From Eumeta japonica (taxonomy: Eukaryota > Arthropoda > Insecta > Lepidoptera > Psychidae): 64,000 nt of DNA. Within the stretch, counting starts at the first letter, position 1, and each line of letters begins with the position of its first letter. The position numbers and the translations under genes are program-made. The notes beneath the pieces are model-generated. The model saw nothing but the letters and a program-made list of their open reading frames with translations. It had not been told where the DNA came from and did no database searches. Below, in pieces: positions 24,390 to 38,800 of the stretch. The stretch lies in NCBI GenBank assembly GCA_005406025.1, contig BGZK01000019.1:496001-560000 (forward strand), read 5' to 3'.

Positions 24390-24840
24390 TACCGGTTTTT
24401 CAAAAACCTAGTTTATAATATTCTTGTCTTACAGAAGATACAACTGATACCTCAGTCGAAATTGATTTAGTAAGTTTTGAGCTACTGGATTTTGAACTTT
24501 CCCTAGTAGAGCCGTAATGTCGGCCAGACCGGCGAAGTATCATACTCTCAAAATGTAGACATGAAGGAACAGCCTCCGCTGTTATATTTCGGCCAGAGAG
24601 TGAGCTCTTCAGTGGCCCGCTCTCTTTCCATCGCCCCACTCTCTCCTCCATCAATCCTATTCTCCCTTCATCGGATATCCCATTCCCAGACCCAAGAGGC
24701 CGGCAACACACCGATAACTCCTCTAGGCTTGCGAACGTCTATGAGCGACGATGACCATCTATTCTCTAGTGGCTCGCTTACCCTTAAAAATGCGATTAAA
24801 AAATCCAATGGAACATCTTTACATACCTAATCTACATACA
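24390..24840 (+). mobile_element. Lepidopteran SINE/LINE-tail repeat
   Basis: The block 24690-24785 (gaggccggcaacacaccgat, then ctaggcttgcgaacgtctat, then a degenerate 'cttaccatcaggtg' motif, ggctcgcttaccc) matches a very common lepidopteran interspersed repeat whose usual form ends in '...tgggcggcggtaatcacttaccatcaggtg'. It is decayed. The upstream part, with many CT-rich stretches, may belong to the same element. Confidence 0.6.
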
Positions 24841-25697
24841 TAGTCATATACAGCTGGACTATAGCCTGATAAAAACCGGGCAAGAACAATAATTATACTC
24901 ACACATACAGCGAATATTCTGTATTATACGCAGAAATAAACCATAAACAGCTACAAACAAGAGCGTAGCAGCTTCCCCTTCCTCTCCCCCGCCACACCGC
25001 TACACTCCCATACCGCAGGTACCGGAGCATAGCGGTAATTTGGGTAGATGTTACGTCCGTGAAACTAGATCCTAAACAACCCGGAGATCATTATGCGCTA
25101 TTTAGTTGCTCTAGTGACGGTTTTGTTGCTCTTATAACAACAATTTTGATCCAGTTAAGCTGGGGTGTCGAGGCTAGCTTCATGGACGTCCTAATATGTC
25201 GTACAGATGTCTAATTTCTTTGAGTAGTGTGTTGTGTGGGAGAAAACAAACGAGGGAAACCTGTCCTTAAGTATCTGATTAGCCCCATTACCCCCTCCGC
25301 CCTCGCCACAAACATAATTACTCAATGCACTCTTAGTATATACAGTGCATATGTGATGACAGCGGTTTTGTATATAAAATGTGGTAAAATAGCGGTACAC
25401 TTTGTATTCAATACTAAAATAGTATTTCTTATAAGTCAAGGAGTAACTTTATAGAAAACTTTTTTTTTCTAAAAAGTATACGTGTTCTTATATCTGAAAT
25501 AAAAAATAATCTGTATTTACAAATATGTATGTACAAATAAATTTCATAATAGCACTACTTGTAACTGATAAATGTGGCCGCTATATACGGGAGGATAACG
25601 GGCGCCGAAATCTCAATTTTATGGTTTCATTTTAATACGTTTTGAGATACGGAACCCTAAGAAAGAATACACGGAAAACATTATCCGTCTCAAAGGC

Positions 25698-25800
25698 TCG
25701 CCTGCGACATGTATTAACATGCAGCATCCAACCCACCGTTGAGCTTCGAAGCTATTCCTCCACCGGCCATGCCTATCTGTCTCACCGTATACGTCTGACC
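25698..25800. mobile_element. Solo arm related to the 4930-5440 foldback element
   Basis: The sequence cgcctgcgacatgtattaac, then atgcagcatccaacccaccg, closely follows the left arm of the element at 4930. No second arm is visible nearby, so this is a truncated copy or one end of a different deletion derivative. Confidence 0.55.
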
Positions 25801-26830
25801 TAGTTCATATGTGCGGTCTGAGTGCAATTGTAATGCGACCGTGGCACTACACGCCATAATATTTTAAATTTTTTAACTCGGTGATAAACAAAAGACTTCA
25901 TGCGTCCCCGAGCGCGTGAAGCGGCAGTGGCCAGTGCTTCATCTTAGAATCTCGAAAGAATCAAATTTGAGCCTTGACCTCAGGTTAGCTGACCGATGAG
26001 ACTTTGAGTCAGAGGATATAAAGTAGCCTAAAGTAATTATTAAGAGCACGTAAGTGGATTCTAATTTAATTGGTTTTAGGCAGTAATTTTATAGGGGAAC
26101 TGTTCGGGTTCTCATTTTTTGTAAAATAAAACATATTTAACGGTAAACAAAACTTTAATATTCAATCATACATATTAATATCAAATTAGTATAATATAAA
26201 GTTATGATACAAAATTACTATCTATAGTAATAAAATGTCACTTACTAATTTTATTTACATGATAGCTAAGTATAGTTTTTAATTATTTCTTTGACAGTAC
26301 CAGGGTCATAAATAATGACCACATCATTGTTCCACAAATTTTGTCCAAAAATGATGTAATTAAAATTCTACAAATATAGATTTTCAGAAATTTAAATTTT
26401 TATAGTACACTTAATGTAAAATTTAGAATGAACTGACGTAGAAAATAATCTCTTAAGATTATACCAATTTATCTGTTACAAATAACCACACTACAGTAAC
26501 AAATTCTAGTCTTAATATTTGAATAAGGAAAAAAAAACAATTTGTCTACAACAGACGCAGAAACTATATGCTTGAGTAGAAATTAAATATAAATATCTGC
26601 ATATACCACCATTCATTTAAATATTTTAAGATAACGCCATTCATACTTACTGAACATAATCAAAAGGCTTTGTCAACATTAAAAAATTCGTTAAATAATA
26701 ATAATTATTTTTTAATTAATTGACTATAAAAGAGTTCACTTTATGAATCCATTCTGTTTTACGTAATCCTGGATGTCGTTATCCGAAACCTATATTAGAT
26801 TTCATGGATAAAAAAGTTTCTTCCTTAAAC

Positions 26831-29800
26831 CTAAAACCTCATTATGTTGTGATGTTTAGCCAGTGCGAGGACAGGTGAGCCGGTGGCCCTGTTGGGCAGC
26901 TGGCCGGTGCTGGGCGCCACGTCCAGATGCGTGTACGGCACGTCCGCGATGTGCAGGTCGGACACGAACAACATGAACGCGCCGGGGCCCCTGCAATGAA
27001 CATCGATCTGCTTCAAAAATCCGTTAGCACTTTGTTCATTGTGAATTTTGCTTTCTCAATTTATGAAATGAACAAATTCAAATTCGCCGGTGTTACCCAA
27101 ATGTAAATATTTATTTGTGTGGTTGATTATACTCCACGACAGCTTAGAACCCTTAAAGATAGTTATAGTTTTAGATATAGAACTTGATTCACCACTTAAA
27201 AGCTATAGGTATTCATTATGATTTATTTTTTGTAATTTTAATTTATTATTTTGTATGAGCGCTTGTTATTTTACGTAAGATTCGCTAACGCCATCTAAAG
27301 CATTATACTACTTTCTTTCTATAACTCTTTCACCTAACTAACTTGTTAAATAATTACTAGATTGTCTTACTAAGTACCACACTTAGTGATTTCTGTTCTT
27401 TAACCAACCAATATCAGTTATTATTTTAATTTGCTGTACCATCTCTATTATTACCTGTATGAAAAATTAGCTTACAACTTCGCCCGCGTGAATCATATAT
27501 TTTTATATTATAATTCCACTCATAACGACACCTAAACATCTATCTTGTAACAGATATCGTCAATCGCTTCAACTATTCCATTCTGATTCCTCTATTCAAA
27601 CTCAAATCTCTAGCTATTCACGATCAATTTTCACTTCAACCATTTCTGTGGCTCAGTGAAAACTGATACCGAACACAGAGAGTCACCTCATAACTTTAAT
27701 ATCGATACGTCGATGGCAGTGCCCATACCTGATGGCCTCGCTCGCCGGAGCCGCGGTTGTTGACCTGATGGATGTCGTCGCCCTCGGCGCGGCCGCGGTA
27801 GTCGCGCAGGTCCTCGCGCCTGATCACCGACACCTCGGCCATGTCGCCCATACTGTTGGCGCTCTCTTGGAACTCGTAAGCGTGGTTCGTCTCTCTGAGG
27901 GTACGAATGGAGTTACATTTATGACAAACGAGCGCCATCTTCCGCTCGTTTGACAGCCGTAAATCAAATCAAATCAAAAATATATTTATTTCGAAGATAA
28001 TACAAATTACATTTGAAATGCGTCACAAACAACGGTTTTCTACATAAAATTACCACCCATTCTAAATGCTGATTCACCATGAGAAGAATGGGCAAGAAAC
28101 TCAATGTTTATTCTGTTTTACTCATCGATACAATATATTGAATAATTAATAATTGGGTACAACACTTAGTAATAACATGGAGCAACCTGATAGCCAAGCA
28201 GTTCAATCCCATGGGCTTTTCTCATTACGATATTCAGACATGGTATAATAGCCCTTGCCATATAACTTTTTTTTAACGAAACGTTTAAACTCATTAAATG
28301 GCAAATTTTGAATTTCAGCTGGGATCTTATTATAAAAGCGCACACATTGCTCCTAAACCGATTTAATAACATAGTTTCTTAACAGGAACCTGGGAATATA
28401 GCTAGTGATATACTGTACACGATCGCCAAATGGAAAATTGAAGTAGAAAGTCAATATGTTAACAAAAAATATTTTAAGGTCGTCAAGTGCAGTCAAAATA
28501 AATTAAGATATACGTATTACTTGTAAAATAATATTTATTACCATGAATCATTTTTAACCAAAAATACCTTTAGAATTGTTATTAGATGCGCGTGTAACTT
28601 TATTTGCAATGGACGAATTTAATATGATTTTAGTTTGCTTCAAATCTTACTTTTGGTTTCAAATCTCACTTCTATAGAATTCCATCTGATAATATGATTT
28701 TATATATTGTTAATTTATTTTTCATTGAACCTTTGCGCGATTAGGCGTAACTTTTGTAGCTTTATTGAAATAAAGCGTTATGATAAATGCGTTAATATTC
28801 ATGATTGGTTTCACCACAGAAACAGTCCTGAATATTTCCCCCTACATTCCTCCTAGCAAAATCCAACTTTGTTTTCATAAAACCATCGACGCTTATTACA
28901 ATTTATTTATAAAAATTCTCTAAAAGTGAAAGTTCTAGAATTGTCAATAAATTAACCAGCGACTATTCCTCGGTCTCCCCTGTCCAAACTCAAACAATCC
29001 TATGCTGATCGTCATCTGGCTTTTTCACTGTCATAATAAAGTCCCCTCTCCCCACACTACTTTATATCAATTTAGTGAAATATTTTGAAATATATTATGC
29101 CTATAAATCCTATGGACGATTTATATTATAAATTAGCCCACCCTTTTAACACACTGTGTATTTTACAAAGTATTACTAGCAGGGAACTTGGGCACGATAA
29201 ACCCAAATGCACTCAAAGACAATCTGTCGCCTCTTCGATGAGACAGTTTGCTAACTAGAAGTACTATCGCATCTTTCCCTTAAAAGGACATCCATCACAT
29301 CAATCGAAAACAGAGCCGAACAGAGTTACCCTATCCTAAAAGTAGCTTTTATTGATCTTTTTTTAGAAGATAGATCTTTTCTTAGCCAGGCCTTGCTATG
29401 ACTTGCTACCAGAAATAGAAATCGCTATACCGAAATAGTTGTGTGAAAGTGCAATATAAATACTTATACATATTCATAGTATCCGTGTCACAGGACATTT
29501 TTTTTTAAATAATGCGTGGAACTAGTGTTCGGTCTGTCACCTAGCCTTGTGGTTGTCCATGGCGATGAAGTAGCCGGTACCCGCTGTGGTGCGCGCGTGC
29601 CCGGTCAGCGTGGCAATGGTATAGATATGGGGATTTACTTCGTTAGCCGCTCGTTCCTTCATCTGAAAAAAAATATTCCCGTTAGACTTTATTCACTCAA
29701 CTTTTATGATTTAAAAAGCAAGCAGTTTATAGACAGATTTAGAAGTATTAGGGTATATTTAAAAACACATTAATGCATATGCGTTAAATTATGCGAAGTT

Positions 29801-32800
29801 AAAAAAAGTAAACATATCCGATTATAAATTTAACAATATAGTGATGCTCTTATATTTGTAAGAATGTGTAATGTTATTTTATGTCGCATACTAATTCATG
29901 CATAGTTTTGCAAACAATGATTTTTTTTCAATATTGCGACATCTGTACAATACTTTTGGATCCACACGTAAAATTCTATGAGCATCTTGCGTATGGCCAG
30001 ATTTCACCTTTTATAAAAGCCGTGATCGATACCACAATAAGTATTGTAATGAAAAAAAAGAGTTACGTTTCCACGACGTCGAAATCGTAATCGACGGCTA
30101 GTCTAAGCTAGCAAGGATCGTAAAAATGACACTAACCTCGTACAACAAATCGCCCATGGCCATCCGGCCCTCGGCGTCGCTGTTGGCCACGCGCACCGTT
30201 TTGCCGCCGCGGGACACCACCAGCTCGTCGGGCACGTAGGCCTCCTCGCCGATGGAGTTGCGCGCCATGCACATCACGCCGATGACCTTGATCTGGGGCC
30301 GCAGGGTGTCGCACGCCTGAACACACAAACAACCCGCTGAACAGGTGGCCGACCAGATATGGAAGTCGAGTTGAGTACCATTCGAAAGGGCATGGAAGAA
30401 CATATTTTTCTCTACAATTTTCTTCTATATTAAAATACTTGAAAAGCTCTTGATCCTATCATTTTCAAATATTCGCACAGTACTAATAACTCACCAAAAA
30501 CGTTATGTCATATTAATCAAGTAACTGCAATATACATATTGCAGAGTTACTCGCTTACACATCCCTTGCAGTGTTTTAATAATCACATAGAATTTTGTTA
30601 AAATAATGAAGTTAGTAATCAAAAATAAGTTTCAAAGTTTTCATAACGTCCATATCTTTTATGAAAATTAAAATTTGTTAATTATCTGTTAAAAATAAGC
30701 AACATTAATTACATTTTTTTTAAGTATTCTGTTGGTGAGGAAATTAAATCTTCAAAACATCTAGGACATATGCTTGAAAGTCAATTAAATAGATATAGAT
30801 TAGATTGTTAAAAAAAATCTGTTGTCTAAATAAACCGAACTATGTACGATTGAAAACCACTTCTTTACTTAAAAATACGATCCATATAGCACTGAACTAA
30901 ACGTCACGGGTAAGAAGATATTTCATCCTGTTAGTTTTTTTTGGTGACTGTTGTGTTGTGCTGTGGATAACTTCACATGTCCCTGAAGACTGAAGCTACG
31001 TAGGCACGCATGTGTCATCACCACACACACCACACTATATTTTATAGCAATCTGTACATGAACTAGACAGCCATTGAACGATGCAAGCAGCTAACTATAT
31101 GGCACAACCACTCTGGGACTTTGTGGGAGTGGCGAAAACGTTTCTGGTCACTCCTATTCCACGAGCCTACCTTTATGAAACCAGCAACCGCCGCAGCGCC
31201 GGACTTGTCCCGAGACATACTCAACATGCCCGCCGTGGTCTTCAAGCTCACACCGCCAGAGTCGTAGGTGATGCCCTGGTGTAACACAAATTCATGGGAA
31301 ATAAGTAATTTCGAACGCAACATCTATTCAGTTTAGCCTTCTATATTTTTCGTTTATCATTCTTATTGGAACTAAGTTCCTTAACGCGGCTTACGGTAGT
31401 AGTTAACTGGTAGAAATCACAATATAACAATATAACGAAAAAGCGTTATGACCCCTCCATGTAACTCTCTTTCTCTCTCTCGAAATCTATTAATGTGTAT
31501 CTATTTTATATCAATTTTTTAATAAATGAATATTTTTTCTTTTAAAGATTAAATTTTTTTTTGACTTTACTCCTTACTTAGTATTATTTATATTGAAAAA
31601 AATTCTTTCCTGACAGGAGTCCCCGGATCTCACATTTAGTTTTTTTTTACGAAAAATACATTCTGTGAGTAAGCTTTCATAATTATAATTAAAATGAATT
31701 AAAACTTAAACGAATTAAAAACAACTATTTTTAATATTGAAAAATTTTTTTCAGGCGCCATTTATGTCATTTAGTTATGTCAATATTAGCAACAACCGTC
31801 ATTAGATATTTACTTATTATCGTGTGCTAAGTATTAGCTAGACAACGAATTTCGTTGTTTCTTTTTAACTATTTCAACATTTGAAATATGTAGTAAATAT
31901 CTCATCGTATATCTATTAAATGTATAAGGAATTGTTCAGACTCGCGACGCACCTTGCCGACCAGGATGACGGTCTCCTCGGGCGTGCCAGTCGGTGGGTT
32001 GTACTCCAGGAAAATGATGTTACCTAAAACCGGAAAGAACATATTTTTTTTTAGAATGGATGAAAAATGGCAAAAGTAAATTTGACAATTAATTGGCTCG
32101 CAATAGGTACGTATTTTTATATACTGGCAACGTAATGCATCCACGTGATCACACTCGTCGGATATATGACTATTCATTGTAAGTATTAAAAATATCAGAA
32201 TAAAACCCTATACCGGCAGCAAAGTCTACGAATGCAACCCAGACGGAGTGCATTGTAACTTCCGATTTCAGCTGACGGACATATCGAACTCGGTACTACG
32301 ACACATCAAAAAAGCAGAACCAAAATCGTTGTGAGAGAACACATTAAAAAATACAGACTTACACTAGATGGAGTCCCCCATTTGTGACTCCATACAATAA
32401 TTCTTTCATATGTTGATATGATTTTTACTTTTTCCTAAAGCATTCCCTAGAAACTACATGATTCATGAAATCTTCTTTTGTTAGTAAATGCATCTGAACT
32501 GCAGCCGTTTCTATTTTTGTGTGAGAGTTTAGCATCCCAGTGTTGAAACGTGGCCTCCGTAAACTGTTTTATTTAAAATTAAAGAGTTTGAACCACGGTG
32601 AACCAGTATTGGGAGCTGGTAAAAACCTTTGTGACGAATGCTGGTACCAAGACAAAAAATAATGGTTTAAATTTTGACATAAATTGAAAACTGAACTGTC
32701 AATTTGCTAGTAGTTAGGATTTGAATCCGGTAACTTTTAACATTATTCTAAAACAATGTTTTTATAACTCAGTCGCCATAGGGAATACACATTTTTAAAT

Positions 32801-35800
32801 AATGAAATCAGAATTTGATAAATTTCACTTTATCTATTCTTTTACACGTTTTTATTATTTTTTTTTTTTTGAAAAATCAGTCGGAGACAAATTCTATATA
32901 GCCACTTTTGAACATTTTGTATAAAGTCTTGAATAAAAGTTAACACACATATTTTTAAAATCGTATGCTTCATAGCTATTTTTTTTTACCTTCCAAAACC
33001 AAAAATTTCACTCTCAAACGTCATACTTGCTATCTAATAACTACTTGTTATAACTCTGACGAATTTGAAGCGCAGCGCAATATCGATATATCCCACCTCT
33101 ATGCCTTTCGACCACGTCAGCGGCTCGATTGACCACCCAGAACAGGGGGTACTCCCTCTTGAGAGTTTCGACGTCGTCGACCACTTCCACGGTCACCTGG
33201 GAGTTGGTGAACTCCTGGCGGACGTAATCGGCTACCGCCTTCGCCGTCATGATCTCGGGGTCTCCCGCGGCAATGTCACGGGTCACAGCGCTGGAAATGT
33301 TTATACTAATTTAGTGCAAGAACTTATTGAAGGACGGGAACTCATTGAAATACCAGTCTCTTTGGTGGTTTCGGATCGAGTCGGCAACCGGACGTGACGG
33401 AAATGTGTCATCTGTAGATGATGTAGTTGCGATTTCGTAATGAGGGAATCAGGAGAGCCCAATCAATTCGATTAAGACAATCATTTTCTTTATATAATAA
33501 TTAAGAAATCCAGTAGAGGTAGTTTAAATTTTATTTGAATTAATTAAATTAATTTACATTTTAATTATTTTTTAGATATCAAACATTTAAGAGAATATCA
33601 AAATTGTTAAAGAACACGTGATAGTAGAAAAAACTTTTTACATGTCAACAACATGACCATTGTTTGCGAATTTATGCTTACGAAGTTATTATGAGTTAAG
33701 GCATCTACTCAAGTACTATATTTGATACTTAATTGAAAATACTAAATAACGAGGAGCAACAAATTTGCACTCATACCGCGCCTCCTCCAAGGCCAACGCG
33801 TTCCTGAGCAGGGAGTCCAGAGGTCTGTTCAAGCTTTCTCCGTAGACGCCTAGGCGGTCTAGTTTAGGCCCCCTTTCAGGGAACCACTCTCTGATTTCAA
33901 TGGGCTGGAAAAATATTGCTTGTTAGGCTAAGGATAATAATACCCGTTGCGATAAATGTGTCGCTACTTAATGCAATAATTCCACAGCGATAATGCGTTT
34001 TTGATAAGAAACAAATTAAGAATTATATGGATTTCTTTTTTATCTAAAAATTAAATATATTAATTGCATTCTAATGTAAAAAAATGATTGATGGAGAAAA
34101 CTTATATACAGCTTAAGAAGTGATGATAATTAGACACGTTCACGAAATTCACCGACGAGGTGAGTATAGTTGTAAATAAAAATTTCTATGCAATTAATTA
34201 AAAAAAAAATTTCGTAATATCTTGCGACTTTCTTTTTCACGTCTATTACAAATGATAATGCTGTTTCCCTTAAAAATGAAACTATTTATATCATTACTTA
34301 ATTAATTAAACAATGCCAGTTTATATTAAATTGAAACTCGGCTACATATCGAAAAAGCTCGCTTACTAACCACATGCAGAATCATTGTGAAAATATGTGT
34401 ATTGACATAACACACTAACCACATACAGCACTTCCAGTGCTCCTAGAAGGGTCAGCAAGTCAGCATCTACAAAATCGGGATTGGACTGCACCACCAGGAT
34501 AGGACTCCTGGCGCCAGAGCTGAGAGCTCTGTCCATGCCCCTACGCGCCGCGTCGTACACGGACCTATGGCGTAAAAGTAAAGAAGAATTTGTCATTACA
34601 ATTGTAGTCAATGTCGTATATATATACAAGCTTTCTGCCTGCGGTTATATTTTCCATTTTGGTCTCAGTTTCGGCTCTCGATTCCGCTCCTCGCTTTGCT
34701 TCGATTCAATTTCCGCTACTGGTCATTTGAATGAAGGCGGGGCAAACGACAGTGGCAAAATAAAATATGGGCTATATAACTCGGGGACAGTGTAGCTATC
34801 AATGAATGAAGGAATTTTTAAAATCAATGCGGTTGTTCGTTTTAATACTACAATTACGCGAATGAAGTAAAAGGCAAATGCTAGTATAGGTCCATAAAAC
34901 ATGCATGCGTATGAATACAGTACAACGTTGTGTAAAAATTTTAAAACGATCGGAAAAGAACTTTAAGACGTTTGTTATTCGGAACAAATGAACATTAAAT
35001 TATACAGGTTGTAAGGGACCGTCGGGCAAATACTGAAATGGTGGCTTCAAACCATGATTCTGAAACGATAGGCACTGGATTTTTTCTCCGGGCATTTTCA
35101 AAATTTTCTGATTTTTTTTTTCAATTTTTTTTAAGTAAAATTGTTTATATTAAGCAAACAAACCATCCTATGCAAAAAAAAAATAAAAAAAAATTGATTG
35201 CCTGTAAAGTCGGTATACGGGCGAAAGTTTTACGTGACAACGACTTTGAGTGGTAAAATCATTTTAATGTGAATATTCATTCGTATAGTAGGAAGAAGGA
35301 TGAAATAATAGTAACAAGTTAAAACATTTATTTATACAAAGAATTATATTTAAAACATTAATTTATACAAAGAATCTCGCACTGAATTTCATATTAACAA
35401 AATTTTATTTTTACCTTTACACATACATACGTATTTATATACAAATATACATACAATAACTTGCAATACATTTGCGTACAATGAAACAGCGTTTACTACA
35501 ACTTAACTTGTTCCTATCTGAGTGGAAGGGACGCGTGCCTTTCACTTTTTATGTCTGTCTCTCTCGCTCTTAGGCGGGCTAACCATGCCCGAGCGGAAGG
35601 GACGCGTGCCTCTCACTCGCTCTCATTGTGAGCGCATAACGTGAGCCGAGCGTAACGCAGTTTCTTGAAGTGTCACCCGGCAAACCAATTTATAAGACGT
35701 TGTCACGTCAAAAAACGTAATTTCAACAAACAGCAATGTAACGCGCGATACAATAATCAACGCTCAGGTGCGTACGCGGATGCGTATTGCTAGGTAGTAC

Positions 35801-38800
35801 ACACAGCGCGAGTTTGCGTTACATTGCGTGGCAATCACATACCAAAATTTTAGAATAGCGTTTCCGGGAATAAAGAACACTGATCACAGATTTAAAATAG
35901 TAGTCTGTATTTAGAATTTCAGTATTTGCCCAACCGTCCCTTACACCCTGTACATATATATATTTTTACATATATGTACAAAATGTATAAAGAGGTAAAA
36001 CGAAAGCATCAATTTGTTTTAAATATTCTACAAATAGATAAATACAGATAATACTATAAAAGTAATAGATACTAATAGATAATACAGTTATATGATAGAT
36101 ATCAAGAATGTTATTGATTTCGTTGAATTATCGTGAAAATTGTAACGGATAATTGAATATTTACGTCAATGTAAAGATGTGTTCTTAAAGTATAATTTTT
36201 GATCGTTGCGGGACGGGTTTTGTTGTGTAACTGATTAAACTAAAATCAAATTCACGATGTGGAGTTTAAGCTACAGCTCCAAAAAGTCTTTAACCAATAA
36301 TAGGTTTATTTAGTAAAAAAGGAATTAAAAACACTTTTGTGGCGAATTTCTTCCGTTAAAGTTTCTATATAACGTTACAATTTTTGCAAATTCTTAAATT
36401 ATTCTTGATTAACATAAAAAAGTAATCTGCCACGGCCTGGATTGAAAATACGTACTATCGCTGCTATGTTCAATGTCTAATTATAATTACAAATAGTTTC
36501 TTCGGGATTAGGGAATATTTATTTTTAATTTCTTACATTAACCTAAGCTGGCCTAGAAACAGCGATATCAGAGGGCGGTTTAGTGTGAAAGAAGACGTTA
36601 CATTTTTTTTCATCCGTAAGCGACGAGGTAATGAAGCACCAGGGATATACAAAGATTGTACTACGTGGAAATTTGTTGTCTGCCTACCCCTCTGGGAAAT
36701 ACGCGTTAGCTTATAAAATATATACATGAAAAGCTGCCTTAAATACTTTACAGTTATTTGTTAAAAGACCGAATTCCTCTTTTTAGTATTTATTTATTTT
36801 GTGCATAGCAATTGTCAATGTGTAAAAAATATGTAAATATATTTGAATGGTTGAAAGAGCCTTTTCTGTCCATGTATCAGAAGAGTCAATATTAGTTCTC
36901 TTCTTCTGGATGACTTGTATAAATAGTACGAGTAATATATATATATATATATATAGATACAAGGGCTTAAAGGGCTCCGACTAAGTCTAGCAAAGCAATG
37001 ATTGTAGGTGAGAGCTACCTGACGTCGTCGTAGGGCGTGATGGGCCCCGTGGGCGAGATGATCAGCCGGCCGCCGGCCACGCGCGGCGTGAACAGCACCG
37101 CCGTGCTCTGCAAAGGTTAAGGGCTCGTCTTAGGTCATCTGTCATTATTTTTTAGAGTTCTGTGTATTCGTTAAAAAAATATAACACATAGAGGATCAGT
37201 TTCGTATCTGTGTGTTTGTCACGGCCTACTTGTTAAGGACCCACTGGAGGAAAAAAATATTGAAGTTTAATACATACTTGCAGAGTTAGGTGGCCCTGTA
37301 TGAACATGTATCGTGAATAAACGAGTTGAGAATTAATTTTTGAAAACAAATACAAGAATATAAGAACAAGCAAAATGTCAAGTATGTCATGTGATACATA
37401 CATATTTGAAAGAGATCGTTATGATAAATAATAAGGTATGATTAAAACATATAAAAGAAAATGTACGAAAATTGAGCATTCTGCCTTCATCTCCGAAACT
37501 ACAAGACTGAAGTTTTGAAAAAATACATGGAAGTTCTCACTCATAATATATACGAAAGCTTAAACGAAAATCCTTTAACAGAATGAAAAGTCGTTAATGT
37601 CCCACAAGAAACCAAATAATACGAAACGCTCTTTTCGTGAATATCACTTGCGCTTGGCCGGCCTCTTTATAAATTATATTTCAATTATATTTGACTAGTG
37701 GCGGCCTACGGATTCGCTTTCAGAGATATAACATACATGAAAAAAACCGAATTTGCTGTGCAGCACACGCTGAAGCAATTCTCATAGCGTCCATCTCAAA
37801 AATCGTAACTAATATGAATATCAAAGAAATACGTTAATACAAAAATCTTTTAATATTATCCATCCTCTGAAACAAATTTTGTGTCATTTTTACTTCACTG
37901 TTTAATAGTAAAATATTGTGTGGAAAGAGATAAAACAAGACGATTACAGACAAAGGTGAAGTCGCCCTCCGGAACTGCGAGCTTTAAGATTTTTTTTTTA
38001 TACATTTCAATCGTGATCTCGATTATAATAATCTGCCAGATAAGTTAATTATTGAATTACATTGTTTAGTCTGAAATCGTGTAATCTTGATTGACTCAGC
38101 GAGATTGAAACTCGCATTTTCAATGCAGGTTATATGGAAAAGTGCGTAATTTAATATGGACACGATAATGTAATATTAATAAATTTCATTCTAACTAATT
38201 TTACAACAAAGTAATAATTAATGAAAGGTAATAATGAAAACTTGGCAGATTAATCATGACTAACCGTTACCATGAACTGATTTCAATTTTGATTTCAATT
38301 CAATTTCTCCTCATTTATTCTAGGTAATCTCCTTTCTTTGTTTCTCTGATTCCAAACCTCGTCCCTAAACCGACAAGGATTTAATTAAGGTGTGTGCGCG
38401 AGTGACTATTTTTTTAATACGTTGATAATTTTATTGTAGCTAAGCGATCGTTTCAAAACTACCTTGAATGTCATTTTTTTTATATTTTCTTTAAGAAAAC
38501 TACAATTTCAGTACATATCTGCGTCACAAATCCAGCATGAAAATTAATTTTGTAATATAATTTTTTTTATTATAAACTGTTATAAATTACACTAGGATTT
38601 TGTGTTTTAGCCTTTAAGAATACATAGAATTCCTAAAGCTAAAAACCTAGCGATATGAAAGAAAATTGAAAGGTATCTTTTATAGGTAGATATATACACA
38701 AGGTAGATATATAAATCTACAAAAAGTTTTCTTCCCGCTGCACTCAGAAATGTTCATTAAATTGACTCTAACGTGTATTTAATGAATTGTCATTCAATGC

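Noticed and set aside
24400..24711. 103-codon minus-strand ORF as a gene
   Set aside because: It overlaps a degenerate lepidopteran SINE/LINE-type repeat and has low-complexity Ser-rich composition with no family resemblance.
31063..31323. Single-exon reading frame extending beyond gene B exon 8
   Set aside because: Only the central 35 codons are conserved with A and C; both ends pass through GT/AG splice sites.
36533..36727. 64-codon minus-strand ORF as a gene
   Set aside because: The sequence belongs to a dispersed repeat also found at 4569, 18520 and 23230.
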